From contig NW_026947484.1 in assembly GCF_034190915.1 (NCBI RefSeq), positions 142,884,982 through 142,948,981 on the forward strand: a stretch of 64,000 nucleotides of DNA, in the 5' to 3' direction. The notes beneath the pieces are model-generated. The model made no database searches. It had not been told where the DNA came from and saw only the letters and a program-made list of their open reading frames with translations. Each line of letters begins with the position of its first letter. The stretch's first letter is position 1. A program made the translations under genes and the position numbers. Origin of the DNA: Cavia porcellus (lineage: Eukaryota > Chordata > Mammalia > Rodentia > Caviidae). This document shows, piece after piece, positions 46,560 to 58,537 of this stretch.

Positions 46560-48715
46560 TGCTGACAAGGCCCAAAAGTCAGCAGTGGAAACTACAAAGT
46601 CTGTGCCTATGGGTTGAAGGATCTGTGCCAGTAGGCTAAGTGTTCTGCACTGGAGCCAGGAGGTGATGCTCAGAGTAAGAAGAGCTCCCCCAAAGTGAAC
46701 TGAAGCCATTCTCAGTGATAACAAGGTTCTGAGCCTCTCTGGCAATGAGAAGAACCAAGTTCATAACAGGAAAAAAGTTCAACAACCTCCTCCAGAAAAA
46801 CCAACCACAACAGGAGAACCAGCAACATCACACTTCCTCCTCTCCAGTTCTCCTATTTATGTTGATGGCAGCAATCCTGAGGGGGCCATCCACACCCAAC
46901 ACCACAACGATTCAGTTCAGTGGGGTGTTTCAGATTGACCAGCAGTTGTCAGTCTACCACAGTAACTGAGACAGTGTCTATATCTTGTGTTTTAAGAACA
47001 CACATGATTATTTCAGCTGACGTACAACAGATTTTTTGCATTTTCCAATTCTTTTGGAATCGACCAGTGTTTTAAGGAAGGCACAGTGAGGCCTTTGCTT
47101 CACTTCTCAGTATTCCTTTTCAATCCAATCTCCCTTGGCTTTAAAAATAGGGTAGACATGGTTCTCAGGAACCAAATTTCTTTATATATATATATACCTT
47201 CTATTTTCAGAGGAGGTTGTAGTGTTTAATGATGCCTTCTGTTTCCTCTAGTGTTTTAGTCACTTGGGCTTCCACAATCTGAGCCATCCCTTCTGTCTCA
47301 GCCACTGCCAGTATGCTCATCTATCATGCAAGCTTAAGCAGGAAGCCTGCCATATTTATCAGATAAAGAATAGGTTTTTTTAAAAAATGAGATGCTCTTC
47401 ACAAGATGTCTTCCCTCAGGAGATCGGCATGAAACTGACCTCTTCTTCCAGTTCACAGGATAAAAATAACATCTGTGGCAATGGAATCCACTTATTTTCC
47501 ACTGATCCTCAGAGCTGATTTCTACATTTGCTTTTTTCTGATCCCTGTACTTGCCAATAGCTTGCGTTCTGGTGAGCTCTTCTATCTATATTCTTGGTTA
47601 AGCCAATGTGAGAGCTTTGTCAATTTACCTTATAGATCTTTCTACTACTATATGGAACTTAACTGATGGCACCCCAGGCTCTATGCATTAAAATCACCTC
47701 TGACGCCCAAGAGCTGCTTACTGCCAATACCTAAGTGTAATGGAGAGACTGAGGTAGACTTGTTCCAGGGACACTTGAGACTGTTGGCTGAATTTGTCAC
47801 AGTGATTCCATACTGGTTCCTCCATGGCCAGAAGTTTTAGATGTTTCCACTCAACCTTCTCTCCCTTTCTTTCTCATTCACAGTCAAATTTGTTCCATGG
47901 CCTGAAGGATCTCCCTTCTTTCTCTTTCCTTTCATACATGTAGTTTACCTAGTGAAGTCTTTGTATATTTAATCTTTCTCAACATTGCCCTCTTGGTGCA
48001 TCCAGAATCACACAGCTGCCATCTTGCCAGCTCCTCCAATCTCTATCTGCTCTGCCCTTTGAACTCTGGTTGCTTCACAAATAACTGTCTTCTTGGTTCC
48101 CAAATAACTGTCTTGGTATTTCTCTTCTCTGTACTTTCACTTGTCTCACAGTTATGGGTGTATATCCTTGCACTCTTTTCATTAGTAACACACTTACTAA
48201 GATCATAAATATACAAGATATATTGTAGATCATCTATTAGCTGATAGTCTCTTGGCACTCTTCCATGATCATAGGATGAGAACTAAACATCATTAAACCA
48301 GAAAGAGAGGAAGATATTTCATTCTTATGAAATAAATGTACGGGCACGTTCAGATTCTGTACCCATATGGTTTCCACACTGAGTGAAAGTAGGGAAGGCA
48401 GTTACCAACACTCTCATAGATCTGACAGTGCTTGGGGGATGAGCAATATCACGTCTTCAATGCTACCCTGGATGAACCACTGAGGTCTCATGGATGGCTA
48501 AGTGATGACCTTTGCCTTACTTTATGGAAGTCCCCTTATCCACAGTTTCACTTTTTTCTGTTTTAGTCACCCATAAGCAACTTGAACCTGAAAAATAGCA
48601 AATATAAGCAATTTATACATTTGAAATACTTTTTGTTGTAGTATTTGCTCTAATTATTCTCTTATTAGTTATTTTTGCTAGTCTGTTCCTCTGCCTAATT
48701 TATAAACATGTTTTC
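46560..48715. other. Unassigned interval
   Basis: No recognised young repeat. On the minus strand a short frame ends near 47,215 (MSILAVAETEGMAQIVEAQV and on to a stop), which could be a decayed retrocopy of something I cannot name. Confidence that it is coding is low. Confidence 0.35.
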
Positions 48716-48890
48716 TTTCTCTCTTTCTTTCTTTCTTTCTTGTTCTTTTCTTTTGAGATGAGGTTTCCTTAGATAGTCCGGGCTGCCCTCAAACTCACTA
48801 GGTAACCAGGCTGATCTTAAAAGCAGGGCAGTCCTTGTGCCTCAGGCATACCCGCCCTGAGACTATAGGCATGTCCCATCGTGTCTGGAT
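48716..48890 (-). mobile_element. (CTTT)n tract and degenerate B1-like SINE
   Basis: 48,716-48,745 is ctttctttct repeats. 48,750-48,890 is a decayed reverse B1 (ttttgagatgaggtttcctt, ctcaaactcactaggtaacc, gactataggcatgtccca). Confidence 0.65.
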
Positions 48891-49164
48891 AAACTAAGTT
48901 TTTCATTAAAATTTTTAAAAACTGAAACATCGGCAGGTACTTTAATGTTGAAAGGAATCAGTGAATCTGAAATTACTTTGTCTAATATGATGGGTTTAGG
49001 AAGATTCTATAATTCTGTCCCATGACATACTCAGTTTCTGAACAGACATTTTTCACATGAGAGCCAACGACCTTTCACAAAACACTCACACTGATTGGCA
49101 ATATGCACAAATTTAGGACACATGTAGAATGATTAGAATTTTATTTATTTATTATTTATCTATG

Positions 49165-49253
49165 TTTTTATTGGTTAGAACCGGAGATTGAACTCACAAC
49201 CTTGCACTTATCAGACAACAAAGTGCTTGAGCCCCTGAAGTAATTCCCAGCCT
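49165..49253 (-). mobile_element. ID-like SINE
   Basis: Reverse ID: accggagattgaactcacaa, cttgcacttatcagacaaca, aagtaattcccagcct. Confidence 0.7.
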
Positions 49254-49299
49254 GAGTGCTTAGAATTTTATGTTCCCTTAACACCCATCTTAAGATGTA

Positions 49300-50660
49300 A
49301 TTTAGCTTTATCATGACAAAACCAGGGCAGTCACTCTCAATAGTTTCTGGTACTATACCTCAAAGGTTCTTGCACTGGTATAAATTATTGTACAGTTATG
49401 GCAATAGTCTAACATGGCATAAGTCCGAAGTGGAAACACTTGCCCTGACGGCCACTCCTTCCTTCTTCCCCCGCAGCCCAAAATGGTTTTCCCTTTGTAC
49501 GCTGAGAAAATGCCACTCAGTTCCTCACACATCATCAATCATGTGCCACTTCTGACCAGAGGTCATCTAACCCTCTGATCCTCTGTATCCTGCCAGGAGA
49601 AAGCCAAACCCCTGTGGGCTCTTCTCCTCTCTCCATGTCGTCAAATAAATAGCCTCTTTCTTCTTTCTTCTGCTTCTGTATTGCACCAGAAAACTCCAAC
49701 AAACCATGCTCTAGTGGCTACCACTGTAGTGGTAGCCAGAGATAAAAATTTAGAGACAGTTCTCTCACCTTCAGGCTTCACTCCTTTCCCAATCCTTATT
49801 TTATAAGAACCAGACATTTCCCAGGAACTTAAAGCAACTACACCTCAGTCATAGAAAGACCTCTTAAAACTTGTGCCTTCTTGCTTAAAACCCACCAATT
49901 AAAGTCCTATCAGGAGAAATCTGTTTGTATAATTCCCTGGATCTCATAAAGGCAAATTCCCTGAAGCCCCAACCCCAGACTCCACTCCTTGCCCTCTCTG
50001 ACCTCCCCTGTGTAACCTCTGGTCTTGTGACTTCTGAGCTTCCTGCCTCTTCAAGCTTTTTAAAACTCTCACACTTTCACAGGTGGTAGGTGGTAGGATG
50101 CCCTAAAGAGGCTCATGAAGGTGAATCCCTTGCTGGTGCTCTTTTGTCTGGGCCCAGTGGGGTGACTGGAAACATTAGCTACCAGCTAAACTAGTAGAAA
50201 ACTCAGGGTTTCATTCAAAAACGATTGTGAAGTACATGATTGGACTGCATTGTATACCAAGAGCAATGTCTTCAGAAAGAACTAAAACAATGCCTCAGCC
50301 AAATGAGTCCTAAGCAGCTCACAGACCCTTTCTTAGGGGCCATTGTCTTTCCCTGGAAGCAAAGCCCAGGACTTTCACATCCCAAATAAAGTACCTCATG
50401 TGTCAGTCAGGTCACCCAATTGTAAAATAAACTACCAATTGTGAGCCCTCAGGTTGGGGAGAATGTGAACTTCGTGGGCAAAGGACACTGGGTTGGCAAA
50501 AAACAGAACATTCTTCGAAGTCTTAACATTTACTGCAAAGGGATCCAGGAGGAGATGGATGGCTTTCTTCCTGTTGTGAGATGACCCTGACAACTGACCC
50601 TGACACAAGCTTTTGATGAAAACCACCTTTACCACTGTATCTAGCCTAGGCTAACTTCTG
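49300..50660. other. Unassigned, possibly containing LTR sequence
   Basis: 49,590-49,690 (gtgggctcttctcctctctc, caaataaatagcctctttct) looks like the R/U5 part of an LTR, but I cannot define ends. The rest is unassigned. Confidence 0.3.
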
Positions 50661-50669
50661 ACTCCTAAA

Positions 50670-50870
50670 CTCTCAGCAGTGGTACACACCTCTAACAACC
50701 CTGGACTCTGGGAGGCTGAGGCAGGAAACTGGCTAATACCCGCTCTGAGAAATTTAGCGAGTTTTTCAGTCTCAAAAACTAAAAAGGCCCGAGAATACAC
50801 TTTAGTGCAAAGGCCTTGGGTTCATCCTGGAATGGAGGTGGGGAGAGGTGTCAAAGTCAGGACCCATTGA
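50670..50870 (+). mobile_element. Degenerate B1 plus ID-like composite SINE
   Basis: A B1-like head (cagcagtggtacacacctct, gggaggctgaggcaggaaac) is followed by an ID-like part (ccttgggttcatcc). Confidence 0.55.
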
Positions 50871-51109
50871 ATAAAGTTTAAAAAGCAAATAAAAGATGAG
50901 TCGTGCATTGTAAAGGATAAAACAAAAGCTGTCTTTGAGAAGGACTGTCAAAATCCCAGGAGTAGACTGGATCATTGGGAAATCCGAGTCAGTTGTTCCT
51001 GGATCTTTAGCCTCCTGGCCTGGTCTGCAAAGGAAGGCAGCAAGGATCGCCCAAGGAAGGCCCTGCTGGGGCTGGTTCTAGGTATTTTAGAGCAGAAAAA
51101 CTCCAGTGA

Positions 51110-51650
51110 CCTGGCCTGAGGAGGGCGAGGCAGAGGCGCGGGGGGCGGGGCCATGGAGGAAGAGTGGCCCGGGGCCCAAACCTGACAGGCAGGGGAGCCA
51201 GGGTCTCAGCGGCCAAAACCCGTGCTCCTGCACGGCCTCTGGCAGCCACGGCGTCAGCCCGGAGCCCCGTACAGCGGGGCGCTGCGCTCCGGACCCGAAA
51301 CCCAGCAGGAGGGGCCAGGTCCCGAAGCCGGAGCCTGGGCCCGGGGCATTCGCCCTGCTCGGCCGCGGCCGCAGCACATCGTGAGCCGCAGTCTCCTCGA
51401 CTCCTGCCTCTCAGCTTCCCGAGACTCCCCACCCCATAAAATTTTAGAACGCAGTCTCCTGTGTTGGACACCGACGGCAGATAGGGTACAGCAAGGGCAC
51501 AGCGAACCTTGCGGAAGACGCCTCGGTGCCTCAGGGTGGTTCCTGCAGTGTAGCGGTCATTAGGTTCCGGAACTCGCGAAAGGTGCCCTCTTAGAAACCG
51601 GGCGGAAACAAGAGAGTCGAGGTTTTGGTTCCCGTCCCACCCTATCCACT
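51110..51650. promoter_or_regulatory. CpG-island-like block
   Basis: Very GC- and CpG-rich with GC-box-like sequence (ggggggcggggcc at 51,140-51,152) and gcggccgc at 51,363-51,370. It is the only block of this kind and length between 6 and 60 kb. It could be the promoter of an unannotated transcript or a relic. A 232-codon minus-strand frame (51,007-51,705) crosses it, with overlapping plus-strand frames, as expected by chance in stop-poor GC-rich DNA. Confidence 0.6.
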
Positions 51651-51845
51651 GGCCCTCTCTTGCCTCAACCAGAAAGTGAATGGTGTCTTCAATGCTGTTA
51701 CCCAAGGTAACCTGGAGGCTTCCCTAGGGTAGAGGTCATCAGGTTCCCCTAACAAACAGGTCAAAGGGCCCCACCTTTCTAGGTCAAAACAAGGTTTTGC
51801 TTTTTTTCTCCTCTGGAAAGTGAGAGCTTTCTTCAGCCCTTGTGT
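51545..51845. repeat. Diverged tandem duplication of about 150-170 bp
   Basis: 51,545-51,695 (gcggtcattaggttcc ... agaaagtgaatggtgtcttc) and 51,729-51,845 (gaggtcatcaggttcc ... ggaaagtgagagctttcttc) share blocks in the same order. It adjoins the CpG-rich block. Confidence 0.6.
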
Positions 51846-51902
51846 GGGCATGGTTCAGGGACAAACAACTTCCCAATTCTGTCCTTAGCACATCAGCAAC
51901 AA

Positions 51903-51958
51903 GACACAAACACACACACACGTGCACACACACACGCGCACACACACACACACACACG
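51903..51958. repeat. (AC)n microsatellite
   Basis: An AC tract with a few g interruptions. Confidence 0.95.
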
Positions 51959-52525
51959 GATCAGAGTGAGTGGCAGAACTACTGAGATCAGTGTCCTGCT
52001 CCTGGAGATGCTGACCTGGGTGTGGAGGTAGAGGGTGCTGGGAGATGATGACAGGTTCCCACGGACCTGCTGAGCTTTAGTGTTCCTGAGGTGGGCAGGC
52101 GCACTGGCCTGTGAATTAGGAGTCCAGGAGAGGAAGAACAGGTTGCGGTTTAGAAAGAGATGCGGGAATCTGCAGATCCTGATGCTGCATGCAAATGGAG
52201 CTGCTGAGTGTCCAGGGCCAGGCATAGAGCAGTGAGAGCCAAAGAGGTGGAAAGTCAGTGTGAGGCTGATTTTCCTCTTAGAGCTCCAGTATGTGACTCA
52301 GCCTGGCCCAAGCTTAGCTCCTCAACAAGAGAAGCATAATCATAGATCAGAATTCCTAACTTTTAAAGACTCATGATTTTTGGATCAAAACGTGCTCTCT
52401 GGGTTATTCAGTTTAATTCCCCAGGGAAAACTGAGAAAGGAACTTTTTTTTTCTAATTGAATTTCACCAAAACGCCAATACATTATGTCAATATTTCAAG
52501 CATAAGTTGTTTTGTTTTGTTTCAT
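51959..52525. other. Unassigned interval
   Basis: No recognised feature. Confidence 0.4.
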
Positions 52526-52529
52526 TTTG

Positions 52530-52675
52530 TCTTTTTGTGACAGGATTGGCCTATGGGGTTCAGTCTGGTTTTGAGCTCACTTTGTAGGCCAGGCATGTCT
52601 CAAATTTGCAATGATCCTCCTACCTCAGCCTCCCCAGTGCTGGGATTTCAGGAGTGCACCATTAGGCACAGCTTC
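52530..52675 (-). mobile_element. B1-like SINE
   Basis: Reverse B1 with tgagctcactttgtaggcca, gatcctcctacctcagcctc and agtgctgggatttcaggagt. Confidence 0.8.
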
Positions 52676-52682
52676 GATAAGT

Positions 52683-55010
52683 ATTTTTTTTTTATTTAAA
52701 GAGAAAAAAAAAGCAGTAAAAGGGTACAAGTAATACAGAATTTCAAAAAATATATATACAATGAGAAATCACTAGTTAATAGATTACATATTGTCATCTT
52801 AGAAACAGTTGTCCATATTACAAAATTAAAGCATACAAAGTGGGCATTCATACATGTGAGATTGCAGACAGTTCTGTTCAAAGATCCAACAAAATCTCAG
52901 TAATATGGTTTTCTATCCTACACACTTAAATATACATGCAGTTATATCTTTTAGATCACTTTCTTTTCCTCTCTTTTTTACAATAACAATTACACATTTT
53001 GGGTTTTATTACTCCCACAGTTTTTATAACTTTTTTTTTTTGAAGAGAAAAAAATGTGACAAAGCAAAACAGAGTCAGTTAGAACAGAAGGATGGACATA
53101 ATACATGATGCAAAAACAGAATACCAGGTGATCAAAAATGGTTACCATTATGCCTCTTGCTATCTTAAAAAGAGTTTCCTATATCATCAGACAAATAGAA
53201 TTGAACAAAACAGTACAGAACAAGACCAATAAAACCTACATTGGAGGCCTTACAGGACTTCAGAAGAAGATAATAGTCAAACCATACTGGGCATCATAGT
53301 AAATCTTATTGCCTTCAAAGTGGTTGCCTATACCCTCAAACTTGATACTATCAAACAAAACAGAGTATAGTAAAATCAGTTAGAACAAGTTGGGGAGAGC
53401 AATACTGGGGTTCGAATCAGGTTGATAAGAAAACAAAAAGTTACTGTAATATATCCTGCTATTTTTTAATTCAGTTTTCCCTTAATTAAAAAGAAAATAA
53501 AAAATAAACTAATTAAAAAAGGGGGAGATTGAGATATAAGAGGACATAGTAACAGAACAACACAGGTCAGAACCAAACAATTTAAGCATCATTTTGTTTC
53601 ACCACCAGATAACCTGACATAATAGTAGTCACCATAGTGTCGCTTTCCTTGAATTATTTGAGTATAACTTTGTATACTATAGCATCAAACATATCAAGAC
53701 AATATGAAGCCATTCAAGAGAATGAAAGAATTACAGGGTATTTAGAACGAGCTAACAGAAAACGAACAACGGTTTCTATAATATCTCTTTGCCTTATAAA
53801 AATTTTGCTTATACTGTATACATATAGTATAATATAATAATACATATTTATACTGTATGTTTATACTGTATGTTTATACATACAGTAAAATATAATAAGA
53901 CACAACATGTTAAAATCAAGGGAAACAGAAGAACAGCTTAATGGGACTTCAAAACAAGATGATATTAAGTCAGCACTTGCTATTATGATTCTTGTTTTTT
54001 TCAAAATAGCTATTTGTACTATCACAGACAATAAAATCGAACAACCCAGATTAAAACCATTCCAATTAATGAGTGAAAACATTATATGGCTTCATGTCAA
54101 CATGACTGGGAATCATGATTATCACATACTTTATGTATTATCATTTCTTACACTAATGAAACTATTTGGTATTTATACATATGAGTTTGATTTATTTCAC
54201 TTATGAGTATGGTCTCAAGCTGTGTCCATTTATTTATAAATGTCTCAATATGATCATTCTTTATAGCTGAGTAGTACTCCATTGTATAAAAATACCCCAA
54301 CTTTTTTATCCATTCCTCAGTTGATGGACACTTAGGTTGTTTCCAAGTTCTGGCTATTACAAATTGTGCTGCTATAAACACGGGTGCACATATATAACTG
54401 TGGTATGATGTTTTCAGTTTTTCTGGGAATACGCCTAGAAGTGGAATAGCTGGAACAAATGGGACTTCCAGTTATATAAAATTATAATACACTGAAAAAG
54501 CAAACTGAAGATGATCTCAGAAAAAGGAAAGACATCCCTTGCTCATGGATAACAAGAATAAATATTATGAAAATGGCCATTCTCCCCAAACTGTTTTACA
54601 GATTCAATGAAATCCTGATAAAAATACCATCAACATACCTCATAGATCTCAAGAAATCACTCCTAAAATTCATCTGGAGCGAGAAGAGACACAGAATAGC
54701 AAGGACAGTTCTAAGCAGCAAAGGCAAGGCAGGAGGCATCACAATTCCTGACTTGAAGTTATACTACAAAGCAACTGTAGTAAAATCAACATGGTACTGG
54801 AACCAAAACAGAGCCGATGATCAGTGGAGTGGATTAGAAGATACAACCACAACTACAAACACACTCGACCACCTTATCTTTGATAAAGGGCCAAACATTC
54901 AGTGGAAGACCGACACTCTCTTTAATAAATGGTGCTGGAAAAACTGGCTCTCCATATGCTGAAAACTAAAACTAGACCCATGCCTATCAATAAGTACTTT
55001 TTAAAGATCA
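52683..55010. mobile_element. LINE-1 with inverted 5' segment and long 3' UTR
   Basis: The main body is on the minus strand: A-rich 3' end at 52,683, the non-repeated terminal 3' UTR to about 53,040, tandem 3' UTR units to about 54,100, then the ORF2 end (54,200-54,470). At about 54,475 the orientation flips: 54,480-55,010 carries an earlier ORF2 segment on the plus strand. As at the left edge of the window, this is the twin-priming pattern. It gives the most complete view here of the L1 3' UTR, about 1.4 kb. Confidence 0.87.
54567..54962 (+). pseudogene. L1 ORF2 C-terminal fragment in the inverted segment
   Basis: A 131-codon open stretch: [40 protein letters not shown], then [13 protein letters not shown] before the stop. 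It is the ORF2 region downstream of the reverse transcriptase and matches 467-694 and 62,138-62,280. It is out of context and non-functional. Confidence 0.9.
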
Positions 55011-55014
55011 CATA

Positions 55015-56080
55015 CTCCCAATATATCTAAATCAGAGTATTAATTCTGAGTTGAGATCCCCCCAATAAAATATTGATGGCAAGCACTGCTAACCCTTTAA
55101 AGTCACATATTCTTTCAAATATTTGTCCAGCTCTCAGAGAGTGGGGCTCTGGCTCTTGGTTTTTCCAGTGAGCACAGAACCTAAATTATCCATACCAGTG
55201 AGAGATCACTGGTGTTTCCTGGGAATCTTGTTGTTGCTTATTCTGTTTTCTGTGCCAAATTTCAGGATGCAGTTTGTCTTCTTATATTAGAATGTTCTGA
55301 GCAGCAGCAAGATTTTCATGGAGGAGACTTGGAAACAGCTGGTAATCATTCTTTGCAGGATAGCGGTTATCATATATGCCTCACAAGTGTGAAGTCCCTG
55401 GTTTCAAACCAAGTCAAAACAAGTCTTTCTGAAAACTGAAAGAAACTTAAAAACACTTTTTTTAAAACCAGGGGTGACTGAGAGCAAAACAAAACAAAAA
55501 TTTTCACAAACCAGTAACTAGGACAGCAGCAGCCACACCTCACCAGCATCAGCAGCTGTTGTGATGAACAGCAGGTTTGCATTCTCTACAAATTCTTCTG
55601 TTGGAGACTTCACCCTGATGCAGTAGTATTTGGAGATGGAGCTCCTGGAAGATCATGAGGGTGGGGCATACTGGGATTAGTGTCCTCATAAGAAATTGAA
55701 GGAAGCCCTGAGTGCTTGTGTGTCTCTCTCTGCAATATGAGGACAAGACAGAGATCATTAATTCTGTCTCACTCCCTCTTCTCTTTCCTCTTACAAGCTG
55801 GGTCCTTCTTCTCTTGCTCTACTCAGTGCTTTGTAAGCCAGGAAGAGAAACCTCATTAGGAGGTGGAAACTGAATCAGCTGAAACTTTGCTCTTCAACTC
55901 CCTACCCTCCAAAGTTTGGTGAATATCTTATAACTAACCAGTTGGGGAAAAATTCAGTAACAATGTTTCTTTGAAATGCTAGTAGACCAAGATGGCTTAG
56001 AGTTTGGAGTTCCATAATGGCAAACCAAAGCCAGAGCAAGCAATAAAACAAGAGACTCTATCAAGCAGAAGTACAGCACA
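55015..56080. other. Unassigned, with an MLT1-like LTR remnant
   Basis: 55,610-55,770 (gatcatgagggtggggcata, ctgggattagtgtcctcata, aatatgaggacaagacagag) matches the body of MLT1-type LTRs on the plus strand. The rest is unassigned. Confidence 0.5.
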
Positions 56081-57240
56081 CAAAAAAAATTGAACATAGC
56101 TGTACATAATAATATCAATAAAAGTGAAACATTAGAGACATTATAGAACTTCAAAAGCAGATAACAGTCAAACCAGAATGGGTACCCTAGTGAATCTTAC
56201 TGTCTTCAGAGCAGTTGCCTATACTCTAAGACTTGATACTATCAAACATAACAGATTCGAATCAAATCAGTCACGACAAAACAGTTATCAAAGCAGTGAT
56301 TGCTTTCATCCTAGGTGGCTTCCAAAAAACTCCAAAACGTGTGCGGTCTGCTTCTCCTAAATCTCAAGTGCAAGTGTTCTGTACTGGATGTCTGTGTCCT
56401 TTCTAAATGTTTGGGTTTTTATGTTGGGTTTTATGTTTTAATGTTTCAACATTAGGCATCAACACCATGATATTTGGAGTGGGTCCTTGGAGAGCTGAGG
56501 ACCAGAGGGCTCACCATGTGATCAGTGTCCCAGAGAATAAAGTCTGGTGCTCTCTGTCTATCTCCACAGTGGAAGAAGAAAGTGTCCCACTGCTTCTTCC
56601 CACCCCTGCCCTCCTCCAACTCTCCCCATACCTCTTCTCTTCCCTTCCCGTCTTGCACTAGGTCATTTGCAAGCAGTTTAGAGACACCTGGCCAGGGTAG
56701 GACCTGCATCAGCTGGAATTTTGATCTTGCAATTTCTTGCCTAAAGAAGTGAACAAGAAATCCTTCTAACTTTAACCACTTGGTCTAATGCATTTTCTTT
56801 TGCAGCTTGAACTGACTAAAAGTGTCGTTTCCCTGGGAATTCAGTGGAATGAAACCAGGGAACGTTTGTCTCCCTGACTCTTGCCATGGCAACAAGTTCA
56901 CTGCTCCTGGCTTGCACTACTGGCAAAACCCATGAGACTGACCAGCACAAAGGCAAGCTGGGTACAGATAATGAGATGTTTGCCATTTTTGAATAAAGTG
57001 CTGGTTATGGTATGGGGAATACATGGATTTAAGCTTCAGTCATGCCTAGATTGAAGATGTGGAAGGGTCACTTAGGATCCCATGTGGTGAGAGAGTGGTA
57101 TAGGCTGTACTGGCTTAGGCAGGGTGGTTTTTAAATCTGCTTATGTGAATGGAGATAAGAAATTATAGAATGATATGATCAAGTACAATGGGCTTTGGGG
57201 TACACAGCAAATGTAAGCAGCTGTTTTTTGGGGTGGTTTT

Positions 57241-57388
57241 TTTTTTTTTGAGACGGGGACCCATTATGCAGTTGAGATTGGCCTTGAACTCACTATGGAG
57301 TTGAGGCTGGCTTTGAATTCACAGTGATCCTCTTGCCTCAGCCTCCCAAGTGATGGAATTACAGGCATGCACCACACATACCTGGTTG
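57241..57388 (-). mobile_element. B1-like SINE in right arm
   Basis: Reverse B1 with T-run, gagacggggacccattatgc, two cttgaactcac / ctttgaattcac repeats, and cctcttgcctcagcctccca. Counterpart of 11,040-11,192. Confidence 0.85.
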
Positions 57389-58406
57389 ATAAGCATCATT
57401 TTTAAATTACACTGAAAACAAACGGTTCTGTTGGAAGGATGTTTGTTCAAAGATGACAGCAAGTTAGAGAAATACGATGAATGTTGATGTGGTTTAAGTA
57501 TAATAGCAGGGGACGGCCCAGGTGTTAGCGGTGGACTGAACTGCACAGCGCAGCAGTCTGGTCTGCAAGATGCTGAATATCTGGAATGCAGCCAACAGTC
57601 CTACCTGTCAATATCAAAAATCTGGCCAAGATCCCCGATCATTAATATCTAAAATGTCATGAGAAAAATAAAAAAACAGAAACAAGTGTCATATTCTAAC
57701 CATGGCTGGGAAGTCACGTCTCTGGATCCAACTTCCTCTACCCCAAGATAGCCACTATTTATTTGGTCTATACAGTGGTAGGTGGACTATCAAAGGATTA
57801 AAATTCTTCCAAAGACTCCAATTCGAGAGGACATGGACAATCTTATTTTTGAAGTACCTTGACACAAGTCTAATCCTTCAGAAGGTGTAGATGATTTTAT
57901 GCTTAGAATTATCTTGTCCTTGAGTATAATCCTCAAATGACCAATAGACAACTACTTCAAAATCTAATGCATCAAAGCACACTAAGGTACGAGATTGGGT
58001 TTCCCAAACAAACATTGCTGGCATTTGTCTGTCACATGTCCTTCTAATGCTTTCCAAGAGTTAAACAGCTGGTGTGTAATGTTACATGGACTGGAAGACT
58101 GAGCCTTTTCTCTTCTATAGAAACAAAATACTTCAAAAGGCCCCTCCTTTCCAAGGGCTAAGTAAAACTTTTCCTTTGTTATCTCTCTATGCTGACTCTC
58201 TTCTCTTCTCTTTCGTCTACTTCTCAGTGTGTTTCTGATTTCTTCCTCAGGTTGGAATTTTACTTACTTTATATACAAACCACTTTACCTTCTCAGGGTC
58301 ACTAAGGCTACACCTGGAGGTTGACAATATTTATGATCTCAGATCAGAAAGAAAGTCCCTGGAGAGGTTTCTGAAGTGTTTCCACATGGATTTATTATGC
58401 AGGGTT

Positions 58407-58537
58407 TTTGTTGTTGTTCTCTTTTGAGACAGGGTCACACTATATGTTTCAGGCTGGCCTTGAACTTGCAGCAGTCCTCTTGCCTCAGCCTCCTCACTGC
58501 TGGGACTACAGGAGTCTGTAACCACGCCCTGCTGTTA
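58407..58537 (-). mobile_element. B1-like SINE in right arm
   Basis: Reverse B1: gttgttgttctcttttgaga, ctggccttgaacttgcagca, ctgctgggactacaggagtc. Counterpart of 7231-7364. Confidence 0.82.

Noticed and set aside
47215..47330. Short minus-strand frame MSILAVAETEGMAQIVEAQV and following residues
   Set aside because: Looks somewhat protein-like but is under 40 residues, with no identifiable parent and no intact upstream continuation.
51007..51705. 232-codon minus-strand open frame
   Set aside because: It lies in a CpG-rich block where stop codons are rare, other frames there are also open, and the residues (Arg/Ala/Pro-rich) match no family I know. Listed only as part of the CpG block.
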